A stretch of DNA of 64,000 nucleotides from Poa pratensis (taxonomy: Eukaryota; Streptophyta; Magnoliopsida; Poales; Poaceae): assembly GCA_947311845.1 (NCBI GenBank), contig CAMZMU010000041.1:119250100-119314099 (forward strand), read 5' to 3'. The notes below the pieces were generated by a model, which saw only the letters and a list, made by a program, of their open reading frames with translations, ran no database searches and was not told the DNA's origin. Positions 1-11,321 of the stretch are shown here, in pieces. Numbering within the stretch: the first letter of the stretch is position 1; each line of letters starts with the position of its first letter. Both the position numbers and the translations under genes were made by a program.

Positions 1-1130
1 GAGAGAGTGGCCAGTTTGATGCGAAATCTGGGCATTGCATGAATTACTCCAGTCTTACAATTGACCATCTGACCATTTTTTTAGCCGAAGATCATCTTAA
101 CCTCTGTGACTCCAATACTCCATCAACACACCGGCTTCTGTGATATGAGCAAATGGTTGGATTTGTGGTGATGGCTGAAGTTCATTCAGTCTGGCAGTGC
201 AAAGTCGCAAATCCCTAATCTATGACACGAGGTGTTAGTCCTTATATGAGTGAATCCAAGAAACAGAGCTGTGATTTCCGAGAAACTGTGGTCAGGTCTG
301 TTATGATTCAATTTGAGATCCTCATAGTTCTGGCGTTCTCTCATGGTGGAAATTCTACTTTGTGACATGCTTCAGTGAATCGAGTATAAAGCAGATGCTC
401 AAAGTGGTTTTCTTCACTCTTGTGCCTTCTGCCATAGCAATCACCACATCTTATTCTGGACATATGCCTTGATGCTTGAGTGACTTGGCTCTTGCGATGC
501 AATCTTGAGTTGATGTGAAACATCGGTCTGGCATGTGACTGAAGCTCTTGAAATTCTCCGGATGACTTACACATGGGCTTGGCTTGTAGAATACTGAACT
601 ACGGCAGCCTGATGGGAAACTAGCAGGAGAAAGGGATAAATTTTAGGGTCATCAATCTCTAGTCAGAGCAGCTCTTCCCTGTGCCAGACAGTGCTACCGA
701 TGCCGACAGATCAAGATGATGGATAAACAAGAAATCAGTGGTTGGCAGCCAAGGCAAGGAGTGAAGGATATTCCAGCGGCATCCTCTGAGGAAATTCTGA
801 CGGTGAACTGGTCTGTCATGGCGTTTTGCGACGAAGGATTTCATCGTCGCCGCACATTTTGCAGCAGGTTACACTTTCAGTTTAATGAGCAGAAGGTACT
901 GGTTTCAGTCTTTCAGATCCTTCTGTCGCGACGGTTGTCTGCCAAGAGCAGCACAGTCGTTGTTTTCGGTTTTCCGACTGGAGCTGGAGTGCAACTGTGC
1001 AAGCCTGCAATGTTCCAAACGGAGAGCTTTCGTGCAAAGCAACAGGTAGTGTTGCTTCCAGTCTTGGTATATTTGTTTTGGTCAGATTACCTTATTTTTT
1101 CTTGTTTTTGACGGCTCAGAAGCAGAACTT
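1..1130 (+). other. 3' flank of an upstream DUF1618-type gene copy
   Basis: No intact coding region is seen. From about 329 the sequence closely parallels 6,690-7,730, downstream of the DUF1618 gene at 3,498-6,474: the shared run TCTGGCGTTCTCTCATGGTG appears at 331 and 6,691, and similarity continues through the GATGGATAAACAAG block (717 and 7,184) to AAGCAGA (about 1,118 and 7,679). I infer that this is the 3' UTR or downstream flank of a second, tandemly arranged copy whose coding exons lie before the window. The short ORF at 716-1,111 is not conserved as an open frame in the other copy. Confidence 0.6.
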
Positions 1131-3350
1131 GTATAATTTGTCCTAAATGACCCTTCTTAGCTATCCTAAATGACCCTTCTTTAGCTAACTGTATTGTATA
1201 ATCAATATTCACACTTACTTACTGCTACACGGAAGACGAAGGATAAGAAGGGATGTAAAGCCTTTAACATGGTGAAATCCAATATCTTTATAAGTGTTGA
1301 ACTACCGAGGGTAACGACTTCATTTTTGTCATGTGGTTTGTTTGAGCAACTGCATGTGGTTTTACTTATGAAGTTGGTAGCTCAGTAGACCCCTTCCCCC
1401 CTGTGTTTCTGGGGTCTAATGGTCAAACACTTAAATAATATTTATACATATCGGAAATGTCTTTATCTTTCGGTTGGCTTTCCCGTGAATAAGAATTGTT
1501 GGGCGTGGCGAAGCGAGCGCTTCTAGCTGTTTCGCTTGCTTCTTTCTTATTGTGGCGGCTATTATGGCGTGAAATGGTTCGCTGCTGATTGCTGAGATCC
1601 ATCATCCATTGGGCATTTTTTTTCCATATATTTTCTTTCCTTTTGCTGATTCAAGATACTCTAGCCTGTATGTGTTATGGCTTCTGAAGTTACAAGGAAA
1701 TTATCTATATGTTCCATTTTTTTTGTTTGAGAAACTATGAGAAATTAGCAGTGTGGTTGACTAGCTACTATTGTACGGTGTGAGGAAAAAAATGGAATAT
1801 GTTGCTGTAGATAAGCACATTTGTTCCATTTGATATCTTTCAAGTATTCTCTATTGATGATTTGCGTCTAAAAATTATTCTGGGCCATGGGACCAGGTTC
1901 CTTTCCTTAGCGAAACGATGGCCCTATAGTTTTTTTTCAAGGAAAAGGTAAGTGATTATGTTGATGTAGTGCAAGTTACATTTTATATACAACAATCCGC
2001 TCAACCATATTGTTCCGAAATAGTTCCGATTTTAATGCACATGGAACATTTCCAGTTTAGGATATAATTCTGTAACCAGTCATTAATGCGGAGCCATTTA
2101 TTTTTCTAGCCATATTTCTGGATTAGAGTTATGTAGCTTTTGACCCAATGATAATGAGACATTTATTTGTAACACAGAATTCATTGGTGCAAATTATAAA
2201 TCAGTTTCATTTATGCTTTTGATCACCTGGTAATATTTTTCTGTTCCATGTATACCCACCTCACTACTGCATATTCTTCCATTGAGAAATATGCATGTTT
2301 AAGTTATTGTTGGTCATCTCAGGCCTACTCCATGTACTGAATGGTGCTATATTTTGCATTTGAGCTCTGAGAAAAACTGATGCACTACTTTTACTAATAG
2401 TGTGGTAAGATTGGTAACATTTTGGCTTTTGACTAATATTTTCATGACAATACCTTCCTGTTTTTTTACTATATTATAGTTTAGAGAAGTTCTGTCACAT
2501 GCCACAGCATGCTTTCATCTCATAGGCTGATTCCTTCCCAACATTGAGTTGTCCCGATTCACCAATTTAGGAGATGATTTGGAAGCTCAACATACAAAAT
2601 TATTACTCCACACAGATTACATATAAAACAACTTATGGAAATGATTATGAAGAGAAATGTGGCGATCTCTCTATGAGTAACGTGACTGAAAGTAAATCAA
2701 TGGCTCTGTCTATCACTGGGAGATGTTTATTACGTGCAATTTGATTCCCTAATTTGAGACATGTAGATATTTATGACACCAGTCTAATTCTAGAGTTCAT
2801 ATTTGCGGTACAAAGTTAGATTAAATTTGTCTTCCTGCAATAATTGACAACGGCATGAGTTAGTAAAGTGTCAGGCTTGCAGAAATACATGGTCATGTAT
2901 GTGTGATCTTTATGTCTAGATGACTTGTTGCCTGTTGTTTTTTGTTATAATAAGCATACTGAATTTTATCTGTTCTGCAGTTAACTTGTGATAGGTTTGA
3001 AAATTTTGTAGGAAGTTCCAGGAGCAAGAACAGTTGTGGATAGCATATGATTTCTTTGTTTGAGTTGATTAGATGTTTGAAGCGCACATTGTATTGATCA
3101 TTTTGTGAGTATATGTAGTACATGTACATCAAGGAACGTGCAGAACTAACAGCCCTATAATTTTGCATCTCATGCAGGAGATTGGGGAGACGTGTGCAGC
3201 TAATCCAGGGTGAGAATGTACACGTTTGACAAGAAGGGCATGCTGATTAAGGTCTCTATATGCCCTTTTAGTTTAATCACAAGATTGTGCTATAAAGAGA
3301 TGTTGGTTACACAAGCATATACTTACCAGTACTAGATGTAAGAAACAGGG
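1131..3350. other. AT-rich intergenic region
   Basis: No convincing gene is seen. The only structure noted is a short imperfect tandem repeat of CTAAATGACCCTTCTT with a 23-bp period at 1,141-1,183. The sequence just before 3,350 is probably the promoter region of the DUF1618 gene. Confidence 0.5.
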
Positions 3351-3497
3351 TCCTACACGGAAAGCCAGTTACCGAATCCGACCCAATCTCTCCCTCTGCA
3401 GTCCTTACCCAGCATCGACCCCGTAAAAGGTCGCTGACAGCGTCTCAGAGAGAGGCAACACAAACCAGGTCTGCGCCCTGCGCCCCTGCCGAGAACA

Positions 3498-6474
3498 ATG
3501 AGTAGACTCGCCGCCTGCTTGAACCCACCCCTATACCAGAGTTGGACTTCTCCGAAGCCCTCCCGCCATGGACCCTCCTCGAGACAAGGGTCTACTTCGC
3601 ACGACGCGATAACCCCAGCACGGCCAACGCCAAGACAAGCAGAGGCCACGACATCGAGGTCTCCATCTCCTTCGCTGACCCGCCGGCGCTCTCCTACGTC
3701 TGCCTGCACTGTCCCAGCCTCTCGACGACCAACTTCGTCGGCGAGCCCCGTGTCCTCCGCTCCGAGAAGCAGTTCCTCCTCCTCACCTGCCGCTCACCTG
3801 GTCCGCCACCGGGAGAGTCCTGATAAGGTCAGACGAGTACTACATGTATCAGGTCATCCACGGGACACCCAAGCTCTCTCGCATTCCGGCCCCGGAGCCG
3901 GATGATCCTGATTGTTTGCTCCTGCCGGGGGATCTCGGCATCTACTGCGCTGACGCCGGAGAGTACATCGTGGCCGGTCTCTCCCCGGCACTACGTGAGT
4001 TTGAGGGATCACATGAGCTCCACTGTTACTCGTCCAAGTCCAATGCCTGGACCATGAAACCTGCTCGCTTGCAGAAAAGAAAGTTCGAGGAGCATCTTCC
4101 TGTCACGCCGCACAAGGTGATCCCGCTCGGAGGAAGCCTGCTAGGCTGGGTCGATCTCTGGAAGGGCATTCTGGTCTGCGACGTGCTCTCTCCTAGTCGC
4201 CGTGTGTCGCTGCGGTTCATCCCGTTTCCTCCGAGGCTGCCTGGGAACAGGTCCGAACATCTATGCCCATGGAAGATCCGGGACGTCACCTGCACCAACG
4301 GATTGCTCAAGCTCGTCGAAATCGAGCATTTACCGGTAGTACGAAAAACTTGACCGGCGTATCTTCCGGAAACAATCTACGATGACAATGATTCACGCTC
4401 TGTGGGGCCTGATGATGATTTCGACGTGGAGGCTCCTAAATTGTGTCGTTGGAGGTCCATCATATGGAACAGAGTGCTCTCTGACAACTGTTGGCGGAAG
4501 GGGTGCGATGTCACTTTTATGACATATTGGCTGCGAACCCATGCGCTTCTGACTTGCTACCATCTTTCCCCAACCTCGGCATCCATGGTGACGATGTTGT
4601 CCACATGAAAGCCTTGGTGAGGTTGGACGACGTACCAAAGAGACACATGGTCTCTGTTGACATGAGAAGCAATACGCTGAAAAAGTTGGTGCCTTGTGCT
4701 GCTGCTAAACTGGATGCCTACTGCCCCCACTTCACCTGTGTGCTGTCAAATCATCTGAGCAACACTCCAGGTAATTACTGAGCAGGTTGCATTAGGCGCT
4801 GTCCAAAACAAAGGCCGTGTGCTTATTTTTTCAAGTGTTGCATTTCTACGCGTATTATTTGTCTTGAACTTAACAGCCTTTTGTGTGCCTCGGAAATGCA
4901 GATTTGCCTGAGGTTGTACAAGCAAGTAACTCTAAGAATGTGAATGCAGCTCTGCCCCAGATTATTCAAGCAAGCCATTCCCAGAACATAACTGAAAATG
5001 AACGCCTAAGGCAAGTTTTACTCCTTCGAGAGAACTTCCATACCGTGAAAGATCTCCACTGTTTCTTTGTACATGACGTTTGAGGTTCTTCTCTTCCTTG
5101 CAACTTCTGTTTCAGGTCTTGTGCCCAGGATGTAATCGTGCGCCAAGTCAAGCCCAGAATGGTGGCTTGAACATTGATTTTTCAATGGTATGTCTTTGAT
5201 CTGTAGGCAGAAGTGACCATTTTTCATCTCCAAGCAGTTAATTAACAGCCGAAATGTTTCCTTTCCAGGCACCCCAGCAGAGCTTTGGTTTGTGGGATAT
5301 GATGCCTAGGTACAATAGGAGTCACCCTGAGTATGCTGATGGCTCATGCCCAATCTATGGCAACAACCAGTGGTCATGGCCATTGCAGCAGCAGCCAACA
5401 TACCTACCTAACTGCACACCTCGTCCCAGTTGGTTCTCACCAGGATCAGGTATTACATTGGTGAAGATTGTGATGTAGTGCTGCCCCTTTGTTGTACAGC
5501 TATCCTGGAACGATTCCCCCTGTTAAAATTTGTTTGCTCTTGGAAATTTTGAAACTTACAGATCCTTATAGCTATGATTTTAGGAATGTATATAAATTTA
5601 CTCACCAGGCTTCCATTCTTATTATAGATTATACTTGACAGTGTAGCATGTTAAGATGCGGTTCATTTTTCCACCAAATTGTCTTTTATACAAAGTTGGT
5701 GAGAGTGTGAGACTTTCATAGCAGAAAAGTGGTCGGTACCTTGTTTCGGAGCTTGAAGTTTTGCAACACGTCACGATCTTTTTAATTAATCATGCTAAAA
5801 TGATCTTTATAATGATAATGACCGTTATTCAAGTTGCGGCTCCAATAGTCCGATAGCGGTCTTGACCTTTCAGATTTGAAAGAGGCTGGAGCTTCTCTTG
5901 AGCATCATTATCAACAGGGCTAGTATTAAAGTAACAAAATTCAGTCATAAACTTCATTTGTATTTTGCCAAATAAATAATAGAAATCATCACCTGTAGTA
6001 GTTCTTTTCTTAGAAGGGCAAAGAAGCCTGCTGCTGCACATGAAGTTGGTGTGGTAAATTAGTGTAGCTTTTAGTGTATGATGTGATAATGAAGGAAATT
6101 AACAATTTTCACCAGCTCATGGTTTAAAAAGTGAATTTTTATAGTACTACTTGTCTTACATGAAATCCCCAGTACTTGAAATTTTGGTGGACGTAATATT
6201 TTGAGTATTTAACTCCTACTAACTTTGTTTTTGCTGAATGTGGTATATCCCAGTGAACGTTCATCCAGCATACCCTGTGTTTAACACAGCCGCATTTGGA
6301 CGGATGACGCATCCATCTCCATCACAAGCATTTGTGCTGCCAACACCTTTCAGCACACAGTCGCCGCCAATACTTCCTCGAGTGGCTGGCCACTCTCTTG
6401 TCAGCGGACACCAAATGCAACATCGACACTCACCTTATGAACCACCCACCCAAACTGTTTATTATCCTTACTAA
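3498..6474 (+). pseudogene. DUF1618-domain gene, first exon disrupted
   Basis: This is a member of the large grass-specific DUF1618 family, whose function is unknown. Recognisable segments in exon 1 (to about 4,770) are an LPPWTLLETRVYF start, the core WVDLWKGILVCDVLSP...LRFIPFPP...IRDVTC, and the tail HGDDVVHMKALV...VSVDMRSNTLKKL. Four further exons with consistent phase are readable: 4,902-5,014, 5,116-5,187, 5,269-5,449 and 6,254-6,474. They encode a Gln/Pro-rich tail ending YYPY. Exon 1 is broken: the frame shifts near 3,500-3,520 and again between about 3,780 and 3,800, there is an in-frame TGA at 4,351-4,353, and the frame shifts again near 4,510. Exon 1 is therefore a pseudogene or carries several sequence errors, while the later exons are clean. 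The start codon is uncertain. A paralogous 3' flank at 1-1,130 shows tandem duplication. Confidence 0.75.
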
Positions 6475-7730
6475 GTGGTCGGCATACGACACTGCGGTTG
6501 CCGGGACGTCAACTCTTGTTCAGACATATGGTTTGGAGTTGCCATCATGGAATGTTTATGGAACTCATTTCCCTATTTGATGATGTGGGGTATTGTTACA
6601 TAGGTGCAACTGTGCAAGGGAATGCAGAGTTGGGACAGAAACTGTGTTGTGTGGTCTATTAGGGTTCAGTTTAAGATGCCTCAGAGTTCTGGCGTTCTCT
6701 CATGGTGGAAATCGCACTTACTGCTATGGTCCAATGTACAGAGTATAAACAGATGTTCTAAATGGTTAATCTCTTCACTGCCTCGGCGATCACTACATGT
6801 TGTTCTGGAGATATATGTCTTGATGCTTGAGCAACTTAGATCTTGCAATTTGATCCTTGAGTTGATGCATGCGAAGCATCGATCTGGCATGTGACTGGAG
6901 CTCTTGAAATTTCCTTCAGATGATTGACACATGGGTGCAAGAGAATGCATAGCTGGGCTTGCCTGGTAGAAGGCAGAAGAATTGCAGCCTGATGGGGAAG
7001 TAGCCCAGGACTAATGGATAAATCCAGGGGCATCAGACTCTGAGCTGTGCTTAAACCTTGGCGAACTCATAAAGCAGGGTAGTGTTACTGGATTTTCATA
7101 TACAACCACGAGTATCTTGTGGCTGTCGGACCAGCTCTTCCCTGTGCCAGACATTGGTACACTGATGCAGACGGATCAAGTGTGATGGATAAACAAGCAG
7201 TCAGTGGTTGCAGCCAAGGCAAGGAGGAGTGGAGGACCTTCCAGCTGCATCCTAGGAGGAAATACTGACATGAACTTGTCTGTCATGGCGTTTTCCTCGA
7301 AGGGTATTCACAGAAGGTTACCGGATTCAGCTCCCCCGTGTGAGGGCGCCGTTTGGTCGACGGTTGTCGGCCAAGAAAAGCACAGCCGTTGCTTTCGGTT
7401 CGCCTGAGTGGTGCTGGAGTGCAAGCCTGCAATGCTCCAAACTGGGGGCTGCCGTGCGAAGCGACAGTTACGGTTGCTTTCACCCTTGGTTTTACTCGTG
7501 CTAGCCTGATCGCACTGCGATACCGCATTCATCCAATCTTTGTGTACTTCCGTGTCCTTCTTTTGCTGCTGGTAGATAAGTCTTGTAGTTTTTCATTTTC
7601 CTAACTGAATCTCAGAGTGCATGCGACGTAGGAATTACGAAATTCAGTCTGTTTTTCTCATTGATTTTCACGGTGCAGAAGCAGAGCTCATATGATCCGG
7701 CCAGTGACTTAACTGAACTGTGTTTGTTAG
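6475..7730 (+). other. 3' flank of the DUF1618 gene, duplicated at 1-1130
   Basis: This is the probable 3' UTR and downstream sequence of the DUF1618 gene. It carries no supported coding region. From about 6,690 to 7,700 it is collinear with 331-1,125, with scattered substitutions and small indels, so it is one arm of a tandem duplication. Confidence 0.55.
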
Positions 7731-8033
7731 AAGAAAAACTAGGGCCTGATAATTAGTGTTAACTTGGCCATATTCTTTCTTTTGACTTACGCACTCCCTC
7801 GTTGACTTATGTAAGCCCGTGCTTTCAAGGTTTACTTTACAAACAATTAGTCTTACATTGGATGGATCACATGATATATAAGATTAACATCCTTGGATTC
7901 GTATTCTAAAGCATTTTTCTTTGTTAATAAAGCACTTTAAAATTTCTGATATTGTAAAAAATATGAGCAAAGTACTATGAAGGTTGAAGTCGAAGTTCAG
8001 CTATAGAAAGCTTCAATACCCTACTAAATGCTA
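7731..8033. other. AT-rich spacer
   Basis: No gene or clear repeat is seen between the DUF1618 3' flank and the MITE remnant at 8,034. Confidence 0.5.
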
Positions 8034-8115
8034 CTCCCTCCGTTCTGTATTATAATCCGTTTTGGCAAACTAAATTAGTTAGCCAAAGCAGCTTACAATA
8101 CGGAAACAGAGGTTG
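8034..8115. mobile_element. Short Stowaway MITE, degenerate 3' end
   Basis: The left end CTCCCTCCGTTCTGTATTAT follows a TA (8,032-8,033). The roughly 80-bp unit folds back on itself: CTGTATTATAATCCGTTTTGGC pairs with the CAAAGC...ACAATACGGAAACAG arm near the right end. The right end is mutated (AGAGGTTG instead of GGAGGGAG) and a TA follows. The small size and palindromic layout fit a Stowaway Tc1/mariner MITE. Confidence 0.7.
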
Positions 8116-8184
8116 TAAGAGCAACTCTAGTAGATACTAGAAAATCTCGTACCGGATAATCTTATCCGGTAAGCTAGAAAATGA

Positions 8185-8610
8185 TTATCCGGTACGAGAG
8201 AGCTGGGAGGGGTTTCGCCGCTTGGAGGCATTCCGCCGCGTCGGGAGCTCCTGCCTCCCTCGCGAGCATGGCGAGCACGAGCTCGTCGTCGGTGTCGTAG
8301 TCCGCTTGAAGACCAACAGGAGGTCGTCGAAGAGCACGTTCATGCTCGTGCCCCGCTGCCACGCTGGCCGCAAATGACGACAACCTCGCCCGGAGGCAAC
8401 GGAGGCAGGCGGTACTCGTCCTCCACCTCCTCCTCTAGGTCCGGCTGCTTCCTCCTCCGGCCACCGGACGAGCTCCGCCCACCGGCGGCTCTTGTACAAG
8501 CCGCGCTTGCGCGCGCCCTCCGAGCGGTGACGGCGACGGGCCTCCTCATCCTCCAGTTGCTCACGGCCTCCGCCGTGTCCGCCGGAGCCGCGCAAAGAGG
8601 AGTCGGCCAT
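8185..8610 (-). pseudogene. Transposon-associated ORF remnant inside the Harbinger-like element
   Basis: A 141-codon minus-strand frame starts MADSSLRGSGG and includes MNVLFDDLLLVFKRTTT. An overlapping frame (8,174-8,383) carries DYDTDDELVLAMLAREAG. The two together suggest one acidic coding sequence interrupted by a frameshift. Acidic DDE/DDELV stretches are common near the N-terminus of plant Harbinger-associated proteins, but I cannot name the family firmly. The ORF sits wholly within the transposon and is not regarded as a host gene. Confidence 0.3.
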
Positions 8611-8915
8611 GGATCTGGAGGAGAGGAGGGAGAGGAGCGACCGAGTTCAACTAATTGCTCGCCGGAGGTGAGAGAGCCTAGCGGCGGCGGGAGACGGAAA
8701 GCGCGGAGGGATCGGGAACTGGTACCCTATCCGACCCCGCTACCCATTATCTCTACTATATAATATGGCTTGCAGAGGTGTTGGTACGTTTTTTTCGAGT
8801 TCCAATTTTACCCATATGTTTTATGAGAATTTACAACACTGCCACCGCGAAGTGAAAATAACGTTTCATATTAGACGAACATCGCCGTCCTCTGCAATCT
8901 CCCCTCAGACGAACC

Positions 8916-9797
8916 ATGTCGCCGCCGCCGTATGGGGAGTATGCCGGCGGAGGCATGACGGTGCGGGTGGTGGACGTGTGGGCGCACAACGAGGCGGTGG
9001 AGCTTTCCCGAATCCGTGGGCTCGCCCGGAGCTTCAAGGTCTTGGCGGTGGCGACGTCCATCGAGCCGCCGCCGCCGCCGCTGACCCGCACCCTGGACGA
9101 GAGCTACGAGGCCGTCCGCGCGGCCGTCGACCGCGTGCGGTCGGCGCAGCTGGGCCTGGTCCTCGTCATCCACGCCGACGGCGACCTGCCCCCGGCCGGC
9201 CGCGTGTGGCGGTTCCACCTCGGGGAGGGGCGCGGCGAGGCCGACCCGCGCCGCCTGCCGCGTGTGGCGGTTCCACCTCGGGAGGGGCGCGGCGAGGCCG
9301 ACCCGCGCCGCCTGTGCGCGGTCCTCTGGAGCTACACGCGCGCCTGCATCCCCGACGGCGTCTGCGCCACGCTGGAGGGCGCGGCCGACGTGGCGTACCT
9401 GGTCAAGCACCTGGACGGCGGCGGCGCCCTGCCGGCCCGGCGCGAGGCGTTCCTGCGGCGGTGCAGCGTGTTCTTCCCCCGCCTGTACGACCTCAAGGTG
9501 TTGGCGGAGTGGAGCGCGCTGGAGGGCAAGGATCCACCGCTCGCCGCCTCCGCCGGCGCCGATGATTCCTGGGTCAGATTCCTGGAGCTGGTACGCGAGT
9601 GGAGGTATTGGGGGCGCTGGCCATGTGGGTACAACGCGTTCATGCACGGTCTCGGCGCTGCCGATGAAGAAGCTCTGCTCTGGTACAAGAGGGAGGCGGC
9701 AGAGTACGATGAGAACAGAAGGCGACTGAAGGAGCTCCTTCTTCAGCACAACGACGAGGAATACGTGACGCAGATATTGCTTCCACTGATATTGTGA
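8916..9797 (+). CDS. CAF1 (CCR4-associated factor 1)-like protein, probably catalytically dead
   Basis: An intronless 293-codon ORF, intronless like most plant CAF1 genes. CAF1 proteins are DEDD-type 3'-5' exonucleases that shorten mRNA poly(A) tails within the CCR4-NOT complex. Family features are the N-terminal VVDVWAHN...ELSRIRGL segment, the ESYEAVRAAVDRVRSAQLGLVL block, CATLEGAADVAYLVKHL, and VFFPRLYDLKVLAEW. Active-site decay is visible: the expected first motif (Asp-x-Glu in an MDTEFPG-like context) reads VATSIEPP here. Residues about 97-134 contain an in-frame remnant of a 58-bp DNA duplication. The start ATG at 8,916 is chosen because family similarity begins about 15 residues later. 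The ORF is borne by a Helitron, so it is probably a captured gene copy. The open frame suggests recent capture or constraint; expression is unknown. Confidence 0.65.
   Translation: MSPPPYGEYAGGGMTVRVVDVWAHNEAVELSRIRGLARSFKVLAVATSIEPPPPPLTRTLDESYEAVRAAVDRVRSAQLGLVLVIHADGDLPPAGRVWRFHLGEGRGEADPRRLPRVAVPPREGRGEADPRRLCAVLWSYTRACIPDGVCATLEGAADVAYLVKHLDGGGALPARREAFLRRCSVFFPRLYDLKVLAEWSALEGKDPPLAASAGADDSWVRFLELVREWRYWGRWPCGYNAFMHGLGAADEEALLWYKREAAEYDENRRRLKELLLQHNDEEYVTQILLPLIL
9203..9315 (+). repeat. Tandem duplication inside the CAF1-like ORF
   Basis: Two adjacent copies start CGTGTGGCGGTTCCACCTCG at 9,203 and 9,261, a period of 58 bp. The first reads CTCGGGGAGGGG and the second CTCGGGAGGGG, so the second has one G fewer. 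Because 58 is not a multiple of three, the second copy begins out of frame (VAVPPR). The missing G restores the original frame (EGRGEADPRRL) for the rest of the protein. Confidence 0.9.
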
Positions 9798-11076
9798 TTC
9801 TTTCCACAGCACAATCTATCTGATGGAACCACAATTGATTGCACAAAGTCTACCGTTAGGAAACGTAAAATTAGTAGTTTGAAATCACACAGGAAATATA
9901 ACACCATGCAGCAAAAAGTTTCCCGCACAACATAGTACTCTGAATCGGTTTCAAACACTCTGAAATCCAAATTCAGTTTGCATGCATTCTGCTATAAGTT
10001 CAACTACCAAGAGCTATGGTTCTTGATCTCCCGTCCCACTCGACAGATAGAGAATGGCTGGTGCTTACTGTTGCTATTTAGCACCTCTGTGGCTTGTAAG
10101 GAACATCACTCGCAATGGTGAAGCGATGTGGAAGTGTTGCTGCTTAAGGCAAGGCATACGTCAATATGATCGAGCTGCATATTCTTAGTCTGGATACTTC
10201 TAACAGACTTGAGACCAGGGAAAGATTCCTGACTTTCTATCCACTCTCAGCCAGTCAAGAAGAAGCCGAGAAGATAGAAGACCACTCCCTTTTATTCTAT
10301 AATAAAATAGAGATTCTCACCTCCTCAGAACATTTTCTCACTCCTTTAGGCCAGGTGGCCTCGGTTATTAAAATAAAGAAAAGTGCTAATTTAGTTACGT
10401 TAAACACCGTGGTTTATCTGTAACCAATGACTCCATGTTCATTGCTCTTGCTAATATAGGATCATGATTGATTATAGTTGTTCTTTTTTTTTTCTGGTTT
10501 TGGCATTAGGGAACACGGCCTGCCTCTCCGATCAGCCGCATTTTGTTGATAATGGTGGTTTCAGAACTTATACTTATCATTCGTTCGTGATAGGATAGCT
10601 AATTATATGTTACTAGGGCGAGCTAGGCTAGGTATGTCGATGGCGAACATCATGTCGTGTACCATACGTATTTTGTGTATTCCAGATGTCTTTTAAATAA
10701 TAATCTTACGACGAAATGAAAAAGTCCTTTCCAAAAGGTCATTTGCATGTCAATTTGTGTACAAATCGTTGTTTTAAGGTCAATTAGCATATAAATAATA
10801 TCTCAGGATATTACAGACACTTGTTTTCGGCAGCAGATTCTTCAAAACTGATTTTCAGGAACCAAACACACCCTTAGTTGGTATACTCCTTTAGAGGAGT
10901 TACTGTTGAAATGGTCTTATAAAGAGATTCAAGTGGTTATTCGTTTCTTCTCACATGTACCCTTCCAGTGCCCATGTAGAGGAGCTCTGTATGTTACTTT
11001 CCTCTTTACTATAGTCTATAACTGCAATTCTTTTCAATTTTAGTCAAGGAGCGGAAAATTAATTAAGCACAAAATA
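9798..11076 (+). other. Non-coding Helitron interior
   Basis: This is the stretch between the CAF1-like stop codon and the internal Stowaway MITE. It is AT-rich and no second captured gene fragment or helicase-like frame could be recognised. The ORF at 10,166-10,423 has no recognisable features. Confidence 0.5.
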
Positions 11077-11321
11077 CTCCCCCTGTGTCAAAATACAAGG
11101 CACGCTATTTTTAAGGTGGTCTTTGACGCTCAACTTTGAACAACAAATATAATGAATGAGAATGTATATATGGTACCGTTGGATTCTTCTTGCAAAATTC
11201 TTTAAGTTCATATATCTTTATAATAATTTTGGGTACATATTATAAGTACAAATCATGGTCAAAATTATACTGCGTTGACCAGCGAAATTAAAGGGCGCCT
11301 TGTATTTTGAGACGGAGGGAG
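11077..11321. mobile_element. Stowaway MITE inside the Helitron
   Basis: The left end is CTCCCCCTGTGTCAAAATAC and the right end, reverse-complemented, is CTCCCTCCGTCTCAAAATAC, flanked by TA on both sides (11,075-11,076 and 11,322-11,323). The inner arms ACAAGGC...GCCTTGT also pair. At 245 bp it is a typical Tc1/mariner-type MITE. Confidence 0.9.

Noticed and set aside
716..1111. 131-codon ORF
   Set aside because: It lies in the DUF1618 3' flank, and the paralogous region at 7,184 onward does not keep the frame.
8871..9812. 313-codon minus-strand frame
   Set aside because: It is the mirror of the CAF1-like gene in high-GC DNA. The plus-strand frame has the family similarity.
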